Shown here one piece after another: positions 45,313 to 54,211 of a DNA stretch of 64,000 bases. The DNA is taken from contig NZ_BAABJJ010000039.1 of the NCBI RefSeq assembly GCF_039543245.1, positions 62,001 through 126,000 of the forward strand, written 5' to 3'. A program made the position numbers and the translations under genes. This stretch comes from Algibacter_G agarivorans. Its GTDB lineage: Bacteria; Bacteroidota; Bacteroidia; Flavobacteriales; Flavobacteriaceae. Position 1 is the first letter of the stretch, and every line of letters begins with the position of its first letter. Below the pieces are notes generated by a model. It saw nothing but the letters and a program-made list of their open reading frames with translations. It was not told where the DNA came from and did not search any database.

Positions 45313-46031
45313 CCTTAATAATCAAACTTATACTAGCACATCTTATAGGCGATTTTTTACTTCAACCTCAAAAATGGGTCAATCATAAAGAAACACACAA
45401 ACACAAATCTAAGTTTTTGTATTGGCATATCTTGATACATTTAGCAGCGCTACTTTTAGTATTGCAATTCAATTTTGAATATTGGCTGGGCATAGTAGTA
45501 ATTATCATTTCTCACTACATCATAGATGTTATAAAACTACATCTAAAATCAAAAATAAACCCTAGACTTTTATTTGCATTAGACCAAGTTGCTCATATTA
45601 TAGTCATCCTACTTATTGTAAAAATATACGAACCGTATGAATTTAATATAGATACCCTTTTTGACGCAAAAACCTTGTTGTTCTTAACAAGCCTACTATG
45701 CATTACCAAAGTATCTTCCATTATCATGAAAACCATTATATCCAAATGGGATTTAAAGGAATACACCGAAGAAGCTTCATTAGAAAACGCAGGCACTTAT
45801 ATTGGCATACTAGAACGTCTTTTTGTTTTTATGTTTATCATCACTAACCACTGGGAAGGTGTTGGCTTTTTAATTGCCGCAAAATCTGTATTTCGCTTTG
45901 GCGATTTATCAAAAGCTAAAGACCGAAAACTCACCGAATACATTTTAATAGGCACTTTGTTAAGCTTTGGTTTAGCTATTTTAATCGGGGTTGGGCATGA
46001 GTATATTTTAGAGTTGATTGAAGAATTATAA
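45306..46031 (+). CDS. DUF3307 membrane protein
   Basis: 241 residues, about six membrane helices. The N-terminal LAHLIGDFLLQPQKWVNHKETHKHKSKFLYWHILIHL and SHYIIDVIKL motifs define DUF3307. Conserved Asp and His residues in the first helices suggest a metal or enzymatic site, but the function is unknown. Overlaps the satD stop, so the two are translationally coupled. Confidence 0.88.
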   Translation: MLTLIIKLILAHLIGDFLLQPQKWVNHKETHKHKSKFLYWHILIHLAALLLVLQFNFEYWLGIVVIIISHYIIDVIKLHLKSKINPRLLFALDQVAHIIVILLIVKIYEPYEFNIDTLFDAKTLLFLTSLLCITKVSSIIMKTIISKWDLKEYTEEASLENAGTYIGILERLFVFMFIITNHWEGVGFLIAAKSVFRFGDLSKAKDRKLTEYILIGTLLSFGLAILIGVGHEYILELIEEL

Positions 46032-46035
46032 TTTG

Positions 46036-46120
46036 GGCGCCTGCCTACCGGCAGGCAGATTATCCTGACCCCGATAGCTATCGGAAGGGTCGGGCATTCA
46101 CTACTCGCTCCCTCCTACCA
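46036..46120 (+). repeat. Dispersed structured element, copy c (GGTCGGG family)
   Basis: Starts GGGCGCCTGCC, contains a CCTGCC/GGCAGG palindrome, then CCGATAGCTATCGG as the hairpin before AAGGGTCGGGC, and TACTCGCTCC. Two palindrome families are nested inside this copy. Confidence 0.65.
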
Positions 46121-46446
46121 CTTATAAAGCTAAGCTTTTTATCAAAAAGTTTATCATGAACAATAAAAGTATTGAAAAACGTTGTTTTCTATTTCTGGTA
46201 AAATGCTCTTTTGAAATCTTAAAATCATTTTTTAGTATTTTACGGAATAACTCAATTATTATCTTTTCAAAAAAAAAAAAAAAAACGACAGCTTCTTTTT
46301 TTTTTATAATAAATCATTGATTACCAGATAAATACACGGTTTTTATTTTTTAAAAAGCAAGACTAAATACCTGAAAATAAGTCATTTACACATTAACTTA
46401 ATGCATTATTAAACGACCGCTATTGAGGGCTGTTTTAACTAAATAT
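46121..46446. other. A/T-rich gap with 17-A run
   Basis: Between DUF3307 and the convergent chrA gene. It holds a run of 17 A at 46269-46285 followed by CGACAGCTTC and a run of T, which can fold as a weak hairpin. No gene seen. Confidence 0.4.
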
Positions 46447-47568
46447 TTAAATAAATGTCAATAAATATCCAATCAGCGCGCCACCTAAAACAATAAAAGC
46501 ACTATTCAGTTTTTTGAAAACAAAGACAACCACTATACTTGCAATAGCAATTATAATTGTTCGCCAATCGGTTAATGTGTCTTTCGCCATTTCTACACAA
46601 ACTGCAATTATCAATGCCACTGCGGCAACATTTACTGCATCTAATATTGTGCCTATAACATTTGACTTTCGCATTTTTGGTATTAATGGATTTAATATCA
46701 AAACAAAAAGAAACGAAGGAAGGAAAATCCCAAGAGTTGCAGCAAGCGCTCCCGTTATTCCATTCATTTGCCAACCTATAAAAGTTGCGGTAGACAAAAC
46801 GGGCCCTGGCGTTATTTGTCCAACAGCAACGGCATCAATCAATGCTTGTCTTGTCAGCCATCCATTTGCAACTAATTCTGTATCGAGAAAAGCAAACAAA
46901 ACGTAGCCGCTACCATAAAGTATGGCACCAACCTTTAGGAAAGTCAAGAATATTTTGAAAACTCCAATTTTTGAAGGGTCTGCTACTTGAAAAAGCAAAA
47001 GTGGTATAAGACTCTTTAAATTACCTGTGTTTTTTTTTGAAAAATAAATAACCAAACCAAGTAAGCCACAGCCAAAAAGAGCGATTATTTCGTTTACTCC
47101 AAATAAACAAGCTACTAAAGTTATGATGCCTAAAATGGCGAGTTCAGTGTTTTTTATTGCCTTTTTTCCAAGTCGGAAAGCCGCCATTATAATTATTGCA
47201 ATAACCGCTGGCTTAATGCCGTAAATGAAAGGCTCAACTTTTGGTAATTGACCATATTCTTGGTAAAGCCAAGCAAAAACAGAAGTGATAACCACCGCAG
47301 GAAAAATGAAACAAAATCCTGCAACAAAAAGACCTTTCCAGCCTGCACGCTCGTGTCCGCAATGCATTGTCATTTCAGTGGAATTCGGGCCCGGTATTAA
47401 ATTAGTAGCACCAACAAGGTCGAGGAAGTGTTCTTGTGTCATCCATTTTCTTTTTTTGACCACTTCGTCTTCCATCATTGCAATATGAGCAGCGGGACCA
47501 CCAAAAGCAATACTTCCTAATTTGAAGAATAATTTGGCAACTTCTTTTAGTTCACTTTTTTTAGACAT
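46447..47568 (-). CDS. chrA: Chromate transporter, long-chain CHR protein
   Basis: 373 residues, two homologous CHR halves (about 8-180 and 195-372). The first has FKLGSIAFGGPAAHIAMMEDE and GATNLIPGPNSTEMTMHCG; the second has FLKVGAILYGSGYVLFAFL and VGQITPGPVLSTATFIGW. These FGG and PGP motifs define ChrA. It is thought to export chromate with a chemiosmotic gradient; other anions are possible. Confidence 0.93.
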   Translation of the reverse strand: MSKKSELKEVAKLFFKLGSIAFGGPAAHIAMMEDEVVKKRKWMTQEHFLDLVGATNLIPGPNSTEMTMHCGHERAGWKGLFVAGFCFIFPAVVITSVFAWLYQEYGQLPKVEPFIYGIKPAVIAIIIMAAFRLGKKAIKNTELAILGIITLVACLFGVNEIIALFGCGLLGLVIYFSKKNTGNLKSLIPLLLFQVADPSKIGVFKIFLTFLKVGAILYGSGYVLFAFLDTELVANGWLTRQALIDAVAVGQITPGPVLSTATFIGWQMNGITGALAATLGIFLPSFLFVLILNPLIPKMRKSNVIGTILDAVNVAAVALIIAVCVEMAKDTLTDWRTIIIAIASIVVVFVFKKLNSAFIVLGGALIGYLLTFI

Positions 47569-47914
47569 TTAAAAATTTAGTACAAGTGTTTTATCTTTAG
47601 CTAAACGAAGTTCGCTATTTTTTCTGACAAAGTCAAGTGTTTTGGTAATTTCAGATAGGGAAAAACCCTACTTTTATTTTAGCCACTAATGCACGAATAA
47701 AACTAAAAATAGATATCACGAATAAAAAATCTATAGATTTTTTTTTAGCGTAGATTCTTTTGTGTTAATCCATAAAAAATTAGTCTTCACGATAGCTATC
47801 GGAACGTGGCATTTTTCATAAAGTATGAGTTTGCCATGGTAATTTCAGATTTTAGATATCCAGTTTTGAGAAATTCTGTATTTTTGGTATAATAAATGTC
47901 CCATTATTTATTAG
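47569..47914. other. Gap between chrA and DUF4294 gene
   Basis: 346 bp, divergent genes. It holds a short CGATAGCTATCG palindrome (47790-47801) and an A/T-rich AATAAAACTAAAAATAGA stretch that looks repeat-like. No gene or clear promoter seen. Confidence 0.4.
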
Positions 47915-48592
47915 ATGAATTACTTAAAATACATACTTATAATTTTCCCTGTGATGTTATATGCTCAGGTAAAAGTCATTGAACAAAATTCTACACCAAC
48001 TGAATACCTTATTATTAAAGGCGATTCAGTTCCTAGAACTTCTATTAATTTAGATGAAGTGATGCTTCTGCATAAGCTTAAGTTTGACGGTAGAGAAGAT
48101 AGGATACGATATTTAATTTTAAGACGAAAAACCATTAAGGTGTATCCGTATGCTAAAATGGCAGCAGAACGTTTAGATTCAATGAATACAAGATTATTAA
48201 GGCTTACTAAGAATCGTGATAAGAGACGTTATACCAAACGTATTCAAAAATATATAGAAGGCGAATTCTCTGAAGAGTTAAAAAAAATGTCACGTACAGA
48301 AGGTCAGATTCTTGTGAAACTAATACATAGGCAAACAGGACGAACCGCATTCGATCTCGTTAAAGAGTTGCGCAATGGTTGGCGTGCCTTTTGGTATAAC
48401 ACAACAGCCAGTATGTTTGATATTTCATTGAAGCGAGAGTTTGACCCTGAGAGCGAAAAAGAAGATTATTTAATTGAAGACATTTTACAACGTAATTTTC
48501 AAAGCGGACGCTTAGAGCGTCAAAAACCAGCTATAGATTTTGATTTTTACGATTTAACCAATAAATGGGTTCATCAAAAAATACCTGAATAA
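47915..48592 (+). CDS. DUF4294 exported protein
   Basis: 225 residues with a signal peptide (MNYLKYILIIFPVMLYAQ). The body is basic and helical, with RIRYLILRRKTIKVYPYAKMAAERLDSM and RTEGQILVKLIHRQTGRTAFDLVKELRNGWRAFWYNTTA, the pattern of DUF4294, a family largely limited to Bacteroidota. Function unknown. The next gene begins directly after its stop. Confidence 0.88.
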   Translation: MNYLKYILIIFPVMLYAQVKVIEQNSTPTEYLIIKGDSVPRTSINLDEVMLLHKLKFDGREDRIRYLILRRKTIKVYPYAKMAAERLDSMNTRLLRLTKNRDKRRYTKRIQKYIEGEFSEELKKMSRTEGQILVKLIHRQTGRTAFDLVKELRNGWRAFWYNTTASMFDISLKREFDPESEKEDYLIEDILQRNFQSGRLERQKPAIDFDFYDLTNKWVHQKIPE

Positions 48593-49219
48593 ATGCGTAT
48601 TCAAAAGCCATTTGAAGAAAAACTAAATACGATATCCCACGCTATAGGTGCTTTGTTTGGCATAGTGGCATTGGTGTTACTTATTGTTCATAACTCGAAT
48701 AAAACCGAATGGAGTTTGTTTAGCGTTATTGTTTATGGTATTTCAATTATCATATTATTTATGGCTTCAACATTTTACCACGCCGTAAAAAGTGAGAGTC
48801 GGAAGCATTATTTTAGAATTGTGGATCACATCAGTATCTATTTTCTAATTGCTGGAACGTATACACCTGTTTGTTTAATTTCATTAGAGCAAACTTTAGG
48901 ATGGACTTTGTTTTTTGTGGTCTGGGGAATTGCCGTTTTTGGTATGATTTTAAAGCTATTTTTTACTGGAAGGTTTGAAGTATTTTCAACGTTATTGTAT
49001 TTAGTAATGGGGTGGCTAATCGTTTTTGATTTTTCTAAATTATCTGATGTTATTGGCAACAACGGTATTTTGTTTTTATTTGCTGGTGGTCTTGCATACA
49101 CTGTTGGCATTGTTTTTTATGCTATTCAAAAAATACCATATAATCATGTTATTTGGCATCTGTTTGTACTGGCAGGAGCTATTTTTCACTTTTTTATGAT
49201 TTTTGGTTATGTCATTTAA
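48593..49219 (+). CDS. Hemolysin III/PAQR family membrane protein
   Basis: 208 residues, seven membrane helices. Conserved metal-site motifs are EEKLNTISHAIGALFG near the start, STFYHAVKSESRKHYFRIVDHISIYFLIAGTYTP and the closing NHVIWHLFVLAGAIFHFFMI. PAQR proteins may be ceramidase-like hydrolases; the hemolysin name is historical. Its ATG touches the DUF4294 stop, so the pair is one operon. Confidence 0.92.
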   Translation: MRIQKPFEEKLNTISHAIGALFGIVALVLLIVHNSNKTEWSLFSVIVYGISIIILFMASTFYHAVKSESRKHYFRIVDHISIYFLIAGTYTPVCLISLEQTLGWTLFFVVWGIAVFGMILKLFFTGRFEVFSTLLYLVMGWLIVFDFSKLSDVIGNNGILFLFAGGLAYTVGIVFYAIQKIPYNHVIWHLFVLAGAIFHFFMIFGYVI

Positions 49220-49225
49220 TAACGC

Positions 49226-49272
49226 TGTCATTTCCACGAACCTGCCAGTTGGCAGACAGGGACGGGAATCTC
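49226..49272. repeat. GTCATTTCC-type repeat with CCTGCC palindrome
   Basis: Starts TGTCATTTCCACGAACCTGCC, ends GGGACGGGAATCTC. A related unit is at 50356-50460. Confidence 0.55.
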
Positions 49273-49329
49273 AAAAAAAAAAACATGATTCTTTTGTTTA
49301 ATTTTCCTTTATTTTGAACACCTAATTCT

Positions 49330-49821
49330 ATGATAGAAATCGCCATAGCCAATACAACTCCTGATTTTTTGCAAATTGAAACTTTAGCAGATACCATTTG
49401 GAGAGAACATTATATCCCTATTGTTGGGAAACCACAAATAGATTATATGCTTGATAAATTTCAATCTGCTGAAGCTATTGAACAACAAATAATAGATGGT
49501 TTTGAGTATTTCGTATTGAATTATGATAAAACTCCAGTTGGTTATATCAGTATAAGAAAGGAAAATAAAGCCTTATTTTTAAGTAAAATATATGTTTTAA
49601 GTAGTTGCAGAGGGAAAAAAATTGGTAAAACTGCTATGTTATTTATTGAAGAAAAAGCTAAAGACTATCAATTAAAAAAAATAAGATTAACCGTAAACAT
49701 AAACAATACAAATTCAATTAAAGCTTATGAGAAATTAGGTTTCAAGAATGTTGGCCCCTTGATTACTGATATTGGAAATGGATTTGTAATGGATGATTAT
49801 GAGATGGTGAAAGTTTTATAA
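49330..49821 (+). CDS. GNAT family N-acetyltransferase
   Basis: 163 residues. GNAT motif A is visible as LSKIYVLSSCRGKKIGKTAMLFIEEKAK (RGKKIG binds acetyl-CoA) and motif B as NINNTNSIKAYEKLGFKNVG. Substrate unknown. The gene stands alone. Confidence 0.9.
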   Translation: MIEIAIANTTPDFLQIETLADTIWREHYIPIVGKPQIDYMLDKFQSAEAIEQQIIDGFEYFVLNYDKTPVGYISIRKENKALFLSKIYVLSSCRGKKIGKTAMLFIEEKAKDYQLKKIRLTVNINNTNSIKAYEKLGFKNVGPLITDIGNGFVMDDYEMVKVL

Positions 49822-49877
49822 ATTCATAGTCATAGTCACGAAGTCCAGTTATTCAAAAATCGTCAATCAAAAATCAA

Positions 49878-50306
49878 TCACCCTTCAATAACTTCCTTAT
49901 ATTCCTCAAAAAAAGCTTCAAACATGCTCATGTTTTTATTGAAGAATTCCATAACATCGCGCCATGAATTTTTATTATGAATAGACACTTTTTGTTCTAA
50001 AGGCACGTATATTCTAGAAATCTCTTTTTCATTATCAAGAAAATATTCCTCATTAAAAATAGCATCAGGAAGATATTCATCTAGTAAAATCGATTTTAAG
50101 GCAAGTAATTTTTCCCAGTATTTAATGCGATTTTCAAGGTCGTCTTCAAGGTCTAAAACGACTAAAGCGGTTTTGTTATCAAAGTGAAACTTAAAACTTA
50201 AACCTTTTAGTTTGGTGTCATACAAAACCCATTTCCGTGGAAACGATTTCCCGAAACTAGTCCAAAACCCTTGTCTTAATATGCGTGATTCTTCTTTGCT
50301 AAACAT
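49878..50306 (-). CDS. DUF4268 protein
   Basis: I start at the ATG at 50306 (MFSKEESRILRQGFWTSFG), because the upstream 18 codons run into a dispersed repeat. 142 residues, mixed alpha/beta, with KGLSFKFHFDNKTALVVLDLE and NSWRDVMEFFNKNMSMFEAFF, the DUF4268 pattern. Function unknown. Confidence 0.82.
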   Translation of the reverse strand: MFSKEESRILRQGFWTSFGKSFPRKWVLYDTKLKGLSFKFHFDNKTALVVLDLEDDLENRIKYWEKLLALKSILLDEYLPDAIFNEEYFLDNEKEISRIYVPLEQKVSIHNKNSWRDVMEFFNKNMSMFEAFFEEYKEVIEG

Positions 50307-50355
50307 TGAAAGCCCATCTTTTTCAATTCCCTTGAAGAAGGGAATCCTTTTTTTT

Positions 50356-50460
50356 GTCATTCCTGCCTTCCGTCTACGTTAAAGATAAACTTCAGCAGGA
50401 ATCTTTTTAATATAATTTAGTTTCGATTTATGAGATTTCCGCCTTCGCGGAAATGACAAG
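50356..50460. repeat. GTCATTCCTGC-type dispersed repeat
   Basis: GTCATTCCTGCC at the left, CAGCAGGAATCTTT in the middle, and GAGATTTCCGCCTTCGCGGAAATGAC at the right, so both ends and the centre can pair. It replaces the normal upstream region of the DUF4268 gene. Confidence 0.55.
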
Positions 50461-50464
50461 ATCA

Positions 50465-51139
50465 TCAAATCAAATAAGCCACCCCAACGCCGAGTATAAT
50501 CGAAATAAACTTGGAAAAATTAAATTTATGACCTTCGCCACTTTCAAATAAAATAGTGGTAGAGATATGAAAAAATATTCCAATAACAATCGCGTTAATT
50601 ATGTGGGCATAATCAGCAATGATAATTGCCGTATGTGAAATCCAAGTTCCTAACGGCGTCATAAAAGCAAACACCAATAAAAAACTAGCAACTTGTATTT
50701 TAGTATAATTCGACTGTAACAAAAACATAGTAATCAAAGTGGCAATCGGTATTTTATGAACCAATACACCATAAACCATATCGTTATGGTCATGAATAGA
50801 AAACCCTTCTAAAAAACTATGAATACATAAGCTAATAAATAATAACCACGGAAAAGCAGTTTCGTGTTTATGGATATGTACATGCCCATGTTCCGCACCT
50901 TTAGAGAATAACTCCAAAACTATTTGAAGCATAATACCACACATTATAAACAGTCCGGTAAGTTTGGTGTCTAAGTGGCTGTAAACTTCGGGAAGTAATT
51001 CAAAAAGTGTTAAAGCTAATAAAAAAGCTCCGCTAAAAGAGAGTAGGAGCTTAGTGTTCCAAGATTTTTGCTTTTTCGTAACTAAGGCTAAAACAAAACC
51101 TAAAACAACCGCAAGTATGGGGAAAATAAATTTATTCAT
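50465..51139 (-). CDS. ZIP family metal transporter
   Basis: 224 residues, eight short membrane helices. The His-rich loop HGHVHIHKHE after TM3 and the metal-site helices CIHSFLEGFSIHDHND and VHKIPIATLI are ZIP hallmarks. It imports zinc, iron or manganese. Confidence 0.92.
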   Translation of the reverse strand: MNKFIFPILAVVLGFVLALVTKKQKSWNTKLLLSFSGAFLLALTLFELLPEVYSHLDTKLTGLFIMCGIMLQIVLELFSKGAEHGHVHIHKHETAFPWLLFISLCIHSFLEGFSIHDHNDMVYGVLVHKIPIATLITMFLLQSNYTKIQVASFLLVFAFMTPLGTWISHTAIIIADYAHIINAIVIGIFFHISTTILFESGEGHKFNFSKFISIILGVGVAYLI

Positions 51140-51223
51140 TCAAAAAAAACTATTCAATATCATAAAACTAATCCAAAATAATCCACGACAGTAAGCAAAA
51201 CCAAATGTCGATTATCGACCGAC

Positions 51224-51955
51224 CTATTTAAAAATCATGACTAGACGTTCCGATGTTTTGGCATTAAACTTATTCAATTTATAATCGCCAAAAACATCTA
51301 ACAAATATACACCAGCCTGTTCAAAAAGCGACTCAAAATCAGCTAAAGTAAACCCGCGTACACGCTCTTGGAAATTATACAACCTGTCATCCGCCGTAAA
51401 AGTAATATCTTTTATAATATATCCGTCTTCTACATAGCGTTTTAAATGAAAGTCAATACCATCAACCGTTTTAACTTCCTCGGGTACTAAATTATCAATA
51501 ACAAATTCACTATTCATAAAATCAATAACCCCAAAACCAAAGTCGTTTAATTCAGCTTTTATAGACGCAATAGTTCTTAAATTATCCGCATCATCATCAA
51601 AATACCCAAAGCTAGTAAACAAATTAAAAACCGCATCAAACTGCTTGTGGTAAGGGGTGCACATATCATGCACATCAAAACGCAAGCGATGGTTTTCAAA
51701 CTGTTTAGCAAAAGCAATACTATTTTCGCTTAAATCCACACCCGTTACATCATACCCGATTTTGTTGAGGTATAACGCATGGCGCCCCTTGCCACAAGCC
51801 AAATCTAGCACGGTGCCACTCTCTGGAATATTCAGATAATCGGTAAGCGTATCCATAAACGCGTGCGCCTCGGTATCATTCCGGTCTTTATATAAAATAT
51901 GGTAAAATGGCGTATCAAACCAAGATGTAAACCAAGTAGTTGTGTTTTTAGTCAT
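51224..51955 (-). CDS. Class I SAM-dependent methyltransferase
   Basis: 243 residues. SAM motif I is VLDLACGKGRHALYL (about 48-62), followed by GVDLSENSIAFA. The N-terminal TSWFDTPFYHILYKDR and C-terminal FTLADFESLFEQAG are typical of a Bacteroidota family of small-molecule methyltransferases with unknown substrate. Confidence 0.85.
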   Translation of the reverse strand: MTKNTTTWFTSWFDTPFYHILYKDRNDTEAHAFMDTLTDYLNIPESGTVLDLACGKGRHALYLNKIGYDVTGVDLSENSIAFAKQFENHRLRFDVHDMCTPYHKQFDAVFNLFTSFGYFDDDADNLRTIASIKAELNDFGFGVIDFMNSEFVIDNLVPEEVKTVDGIDFHLKRYVEDGYIIKDITFTADDRLYNFQERVRGFTLADFESLFEQAGVYLLDVFGDYKLNKFNAKTSERLVMIFK

Positions 51956-51965
51956 AAATTTTTGT

Positions 51966-52129
51966 GGGGGTTACCCCCGAAAAACGTCGGGGGTCAGGCT
52001 TTCCGCTATATCTTTCTTGTGCTGGACATGTTTCAGTATCTCATCAAGTATATTGAATACATGGAATATAAGTTTCAATCAAATACTTTTTTAAAGCACA
52101 AAAAAGGATGCCGCTGCAATCCTTAACCC
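51966..52129 (+). repeat. Dispersed structured element, copy d (GGTCGGG family)
   Basis: The longest copy. GGGGGTTA at the start pairs with TAACCC at the end. CCCCCGA/TCGGGGG forms a hairpin before GGTCAGGCTTTCCGCTATATCTTT, TTGTGCT/AGCACAA encloses the variable centre (52018-52101), and GGATGCCGCTGCAATCCTTAACCC closes it. Confidence 0.75.
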
Positions 52130-52168
52130 ATTATCCGCAATTGCTAGTTAATTTGCGCAAAATTACGT

Positions 52169-52176
52169 TATTTTTG
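52169..52176 (+). promoter_or_regulatory. Candidate -7 box before THUMP methyltransferase gene
   Basis: TATTTTTG matches TAnnTTTG, 39 bp before the start at 52216. A TTTG lies at 52152, closer than usual, and a TTG at 52141, farther than usual. Confidence 0.35.
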
Positions 52177-52215
52177 CATTCTATTAGACGTAAATAGTCT
52201 ATCAGACTTAAAAAA

Positions 52216-53379
52216 ATGGCAGAAAATTTCAACATGGTAGCCAAAACCCTATTTGGCTTTGAAGATTTATTAGAAAAAGAACTCACACAACTTGGCGCTA
52301 TGTACGTTAAAAAAGGCATACGTAACGTAGCTTTTTCGGGCGATAAAGGCTTTATGTACAAATGCAATTTAGCATTGCGTACCGCAGTAAAAATCCTTAA
52401 ACCCATCCATTCATTTAACGTAAATAACGAGCAAGATTTATACGATAAAATCTATGCCATGGATTGGAGCAAGTATTTAAAACCTACAGGAACACTGGCG
52501 GTAGATGCGACCATTCATTCCGATTTGTTTTCACACTCGCTATACATTGCACAAAAAACAAAAGACGCCATCGTCGATAAGTTTAGAGACACCGATGGAC
52601 AACGACCAAACGTCGATTTAAAATTTCCAGACCTAAAAATAAACGTGCATATTGACAGGAGAAAATGCACCATATCCTTAGATTCATCAGGCGATTCCTT
52701 GCATAAACGCGGTTACAAAACCGCCACCAATATTGCACCAATAAACGAAGTATTGGCAGCAGGACTCATTATGCTATCGGGTTGGGACGGACAAACCGAT
52801 TTTATGGACCCCATGTGCGGTTCAGGAACCATGCTTATAGAAGCCGCCATGATAGCCTGTAACATCCCGCCAAACCTCATGCGGAAAGAATTTGCTTTTG
52901 AGCGTTGGCAAGATTGGGATGTAGAATTATTCGAGAAAATTGAAGAATCCCTGCTCGGTAAAACACGAGATTTCCATCACAAAATAATAGGTTACGATAA
53001 AGCACCAAGTGCCGTAACCAAAGCTATAGAAAACGTTAAAAATGCCCAACTAGAAGATTTTATAGAGGTAAAACACGAAGATTTCTTTAAAACCCAAAAA
53101 GGAGGCGACCAAAAACTACACATGGTATTTAACCCACCATACGGTGAGCGTTTAAATATCGATATGGAAGAGTTTTATGCTAATATAGGCGATACCCTAA
53201 AACAAAACTACCCAGGTACAGATGCTTGGTTTATCACTTCAAACCTTGATGCTTTAAAGCATGTAGGATTGCGTCCTTCAAGAAGGATACATTTATTTAA
53301 TGCCAAACTAGAATCGCGTTTGGTAAAATATGTCATGTATGAAGGGAGTAAGAAGGGAAAGTATATGAATAAGGACTAA
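52216..53379 (+). CDS. THUMP-domain RNA methyltransferase (RlmL-like)
   Basis: 387 residues. A THUMP/ferredoxin-like RNA-binding part (about 1-160) precedes a Rossmann methyltransferase. SAM motif FMDPMCGSGTMLIEAA is at about 197-212 and the N2-guanine catalytic motif NPPYGERL is at about 310-317. It resembles the RlmL half of RlmKL, which methylates G2445 of 23S rRNA; the RlmK half is absent. Confidence 0.92.
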   Translation: MAENFNMVAKTLFGFEDLLEKELTQLGAMYVKKGIRNVAFSGDKGFMYKCNLALRTAVKILKPIHSFNVNNEQDLYDKIYAMDWSKYLKPTGTLAVDATIHSDLFSHSLYIAQKTKDAIVDKFRDTDGQRPNVDLKFPDLKINVHIDRRKCTISLDSSGDSLHKRGYKTATNIAPINEVLAAGLIMLSGWDGQTDFMDPMCGSGTMLIEAAMIACNIPPNLMRKEFAFERWQDWDVELFEKIEESLLGKTRDFHHKIIGYDKAPSAVTKAIENVKNAQLEDFIEVKHEDFFKTQKGGDQKLHMVFNPPYGERLNIDMEEFYANIGDTLKQNYPGTDAWFITSNLDALKHVGLRPSRRIHLFNAKLESRLVKYVMYEGSKKGKYMNKD

Positions 53380-53403
53380 ATTCCTGACTTAACAATCTGA
53401 GAA

Positions 53404-53425
53404 TTTTGTCATGCCGATGACAAAA
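53404..53425 (+). terminator. Hairpin after RlmL-like gene
   Basis: TTTTGTCAT and ATGACAAAA pair perfectly around GCCG, 25 bp after the stop codon. Confidence 0.5.
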
Positions 53426-53628
53426 AATGCAAAATAATAATCTAGGATGCCGTTTATAAAGGAAATGAAAGGTTTAAGTATATGAAGGCTCTAAAATTTT
53501 TATAGGTCTAAAACAAAGGAACCGTTCAAACTGAGCAGTTAAAAACAATTTACCACAAGCACGAGCACAATGTCATTAAGTTAAAGTTTTAACAAACATA
53601 TATTGCTTATTTTTAGTGATTTAAGGTT

Positions 53629-54187
53629 TTATTCGTGATCTATATTTACCGGAATTGCGTTGTTTTTTGAGTATCGTTTGTCAGAGATTTTAGTGTTCTT
53701 TCCAGGAAAGATATCAACAACAAGTGATTTCTTATTACTTTTATAAAAATCTTTGACGAGATTGCTAAAAACTTACATTAACCCGTATTATATAATCAAG
53801 ACCTTTTTCTAAGTACTTGTTGATAAAGTCGTAGATGGGCAGCTTCTCTCATAAAGCATCAAGTCTTTCTCTTTGCAATGTGCCAGTTGTACTAGTGCAA
53901 ATCTCTTTCTCGTCAATCTAGGGGCTCTAAACTGTCATCTAAAACATAGTTGTTTAGGACATCGTAAATTACGGAACACCTTGCCTGTACTATAAATGTC
54001 CTAGTTTTATTTTTAGTTTCTCCATAAATTATTTTAAGCTCATCGGTTATGGAAAAGTTAATTCTTGAACCGTCAACAGCCAATAACCTGTAGCCTTTCC
54101 ATAATTACCTTACCACATCATTGTCTGTGCAAAATTCATTTAATCTAAAGAATTCCTCTTTTTTAATAGATACAAACCTATATTAAG
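53629..54187 (-). pseudogene. Decayed IS4-like transposase fragment
   Basis: The minus strand reads GYRLLAVDGSRINFSI, continues to TDELKIIYGETKNKTRTFIVQ and CSVIYDVLNNYVLDDSLE, the IS4-type region with the first catalytic Asp, then stops. Pieces of the rest appear in other frames (LVQLAHCKEKDLMLYERSCPS, then KDFYKSNKKSLVVDIFPGKN). There are several stops and shifts. Both ends are missing. The flanking gap from 53380 holds no other gene. Confidence 0.75.
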
Positions 54188-54211
54188 GTTGCATACAAAT
54201 GTATAATAGCA

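Noticed and set aside
46269..46285. 17-A run as a phase-variable tract
   Set aside because: It lies between two convergent gene ends, far from any start or promoter, so slippage would have no obvious effect.
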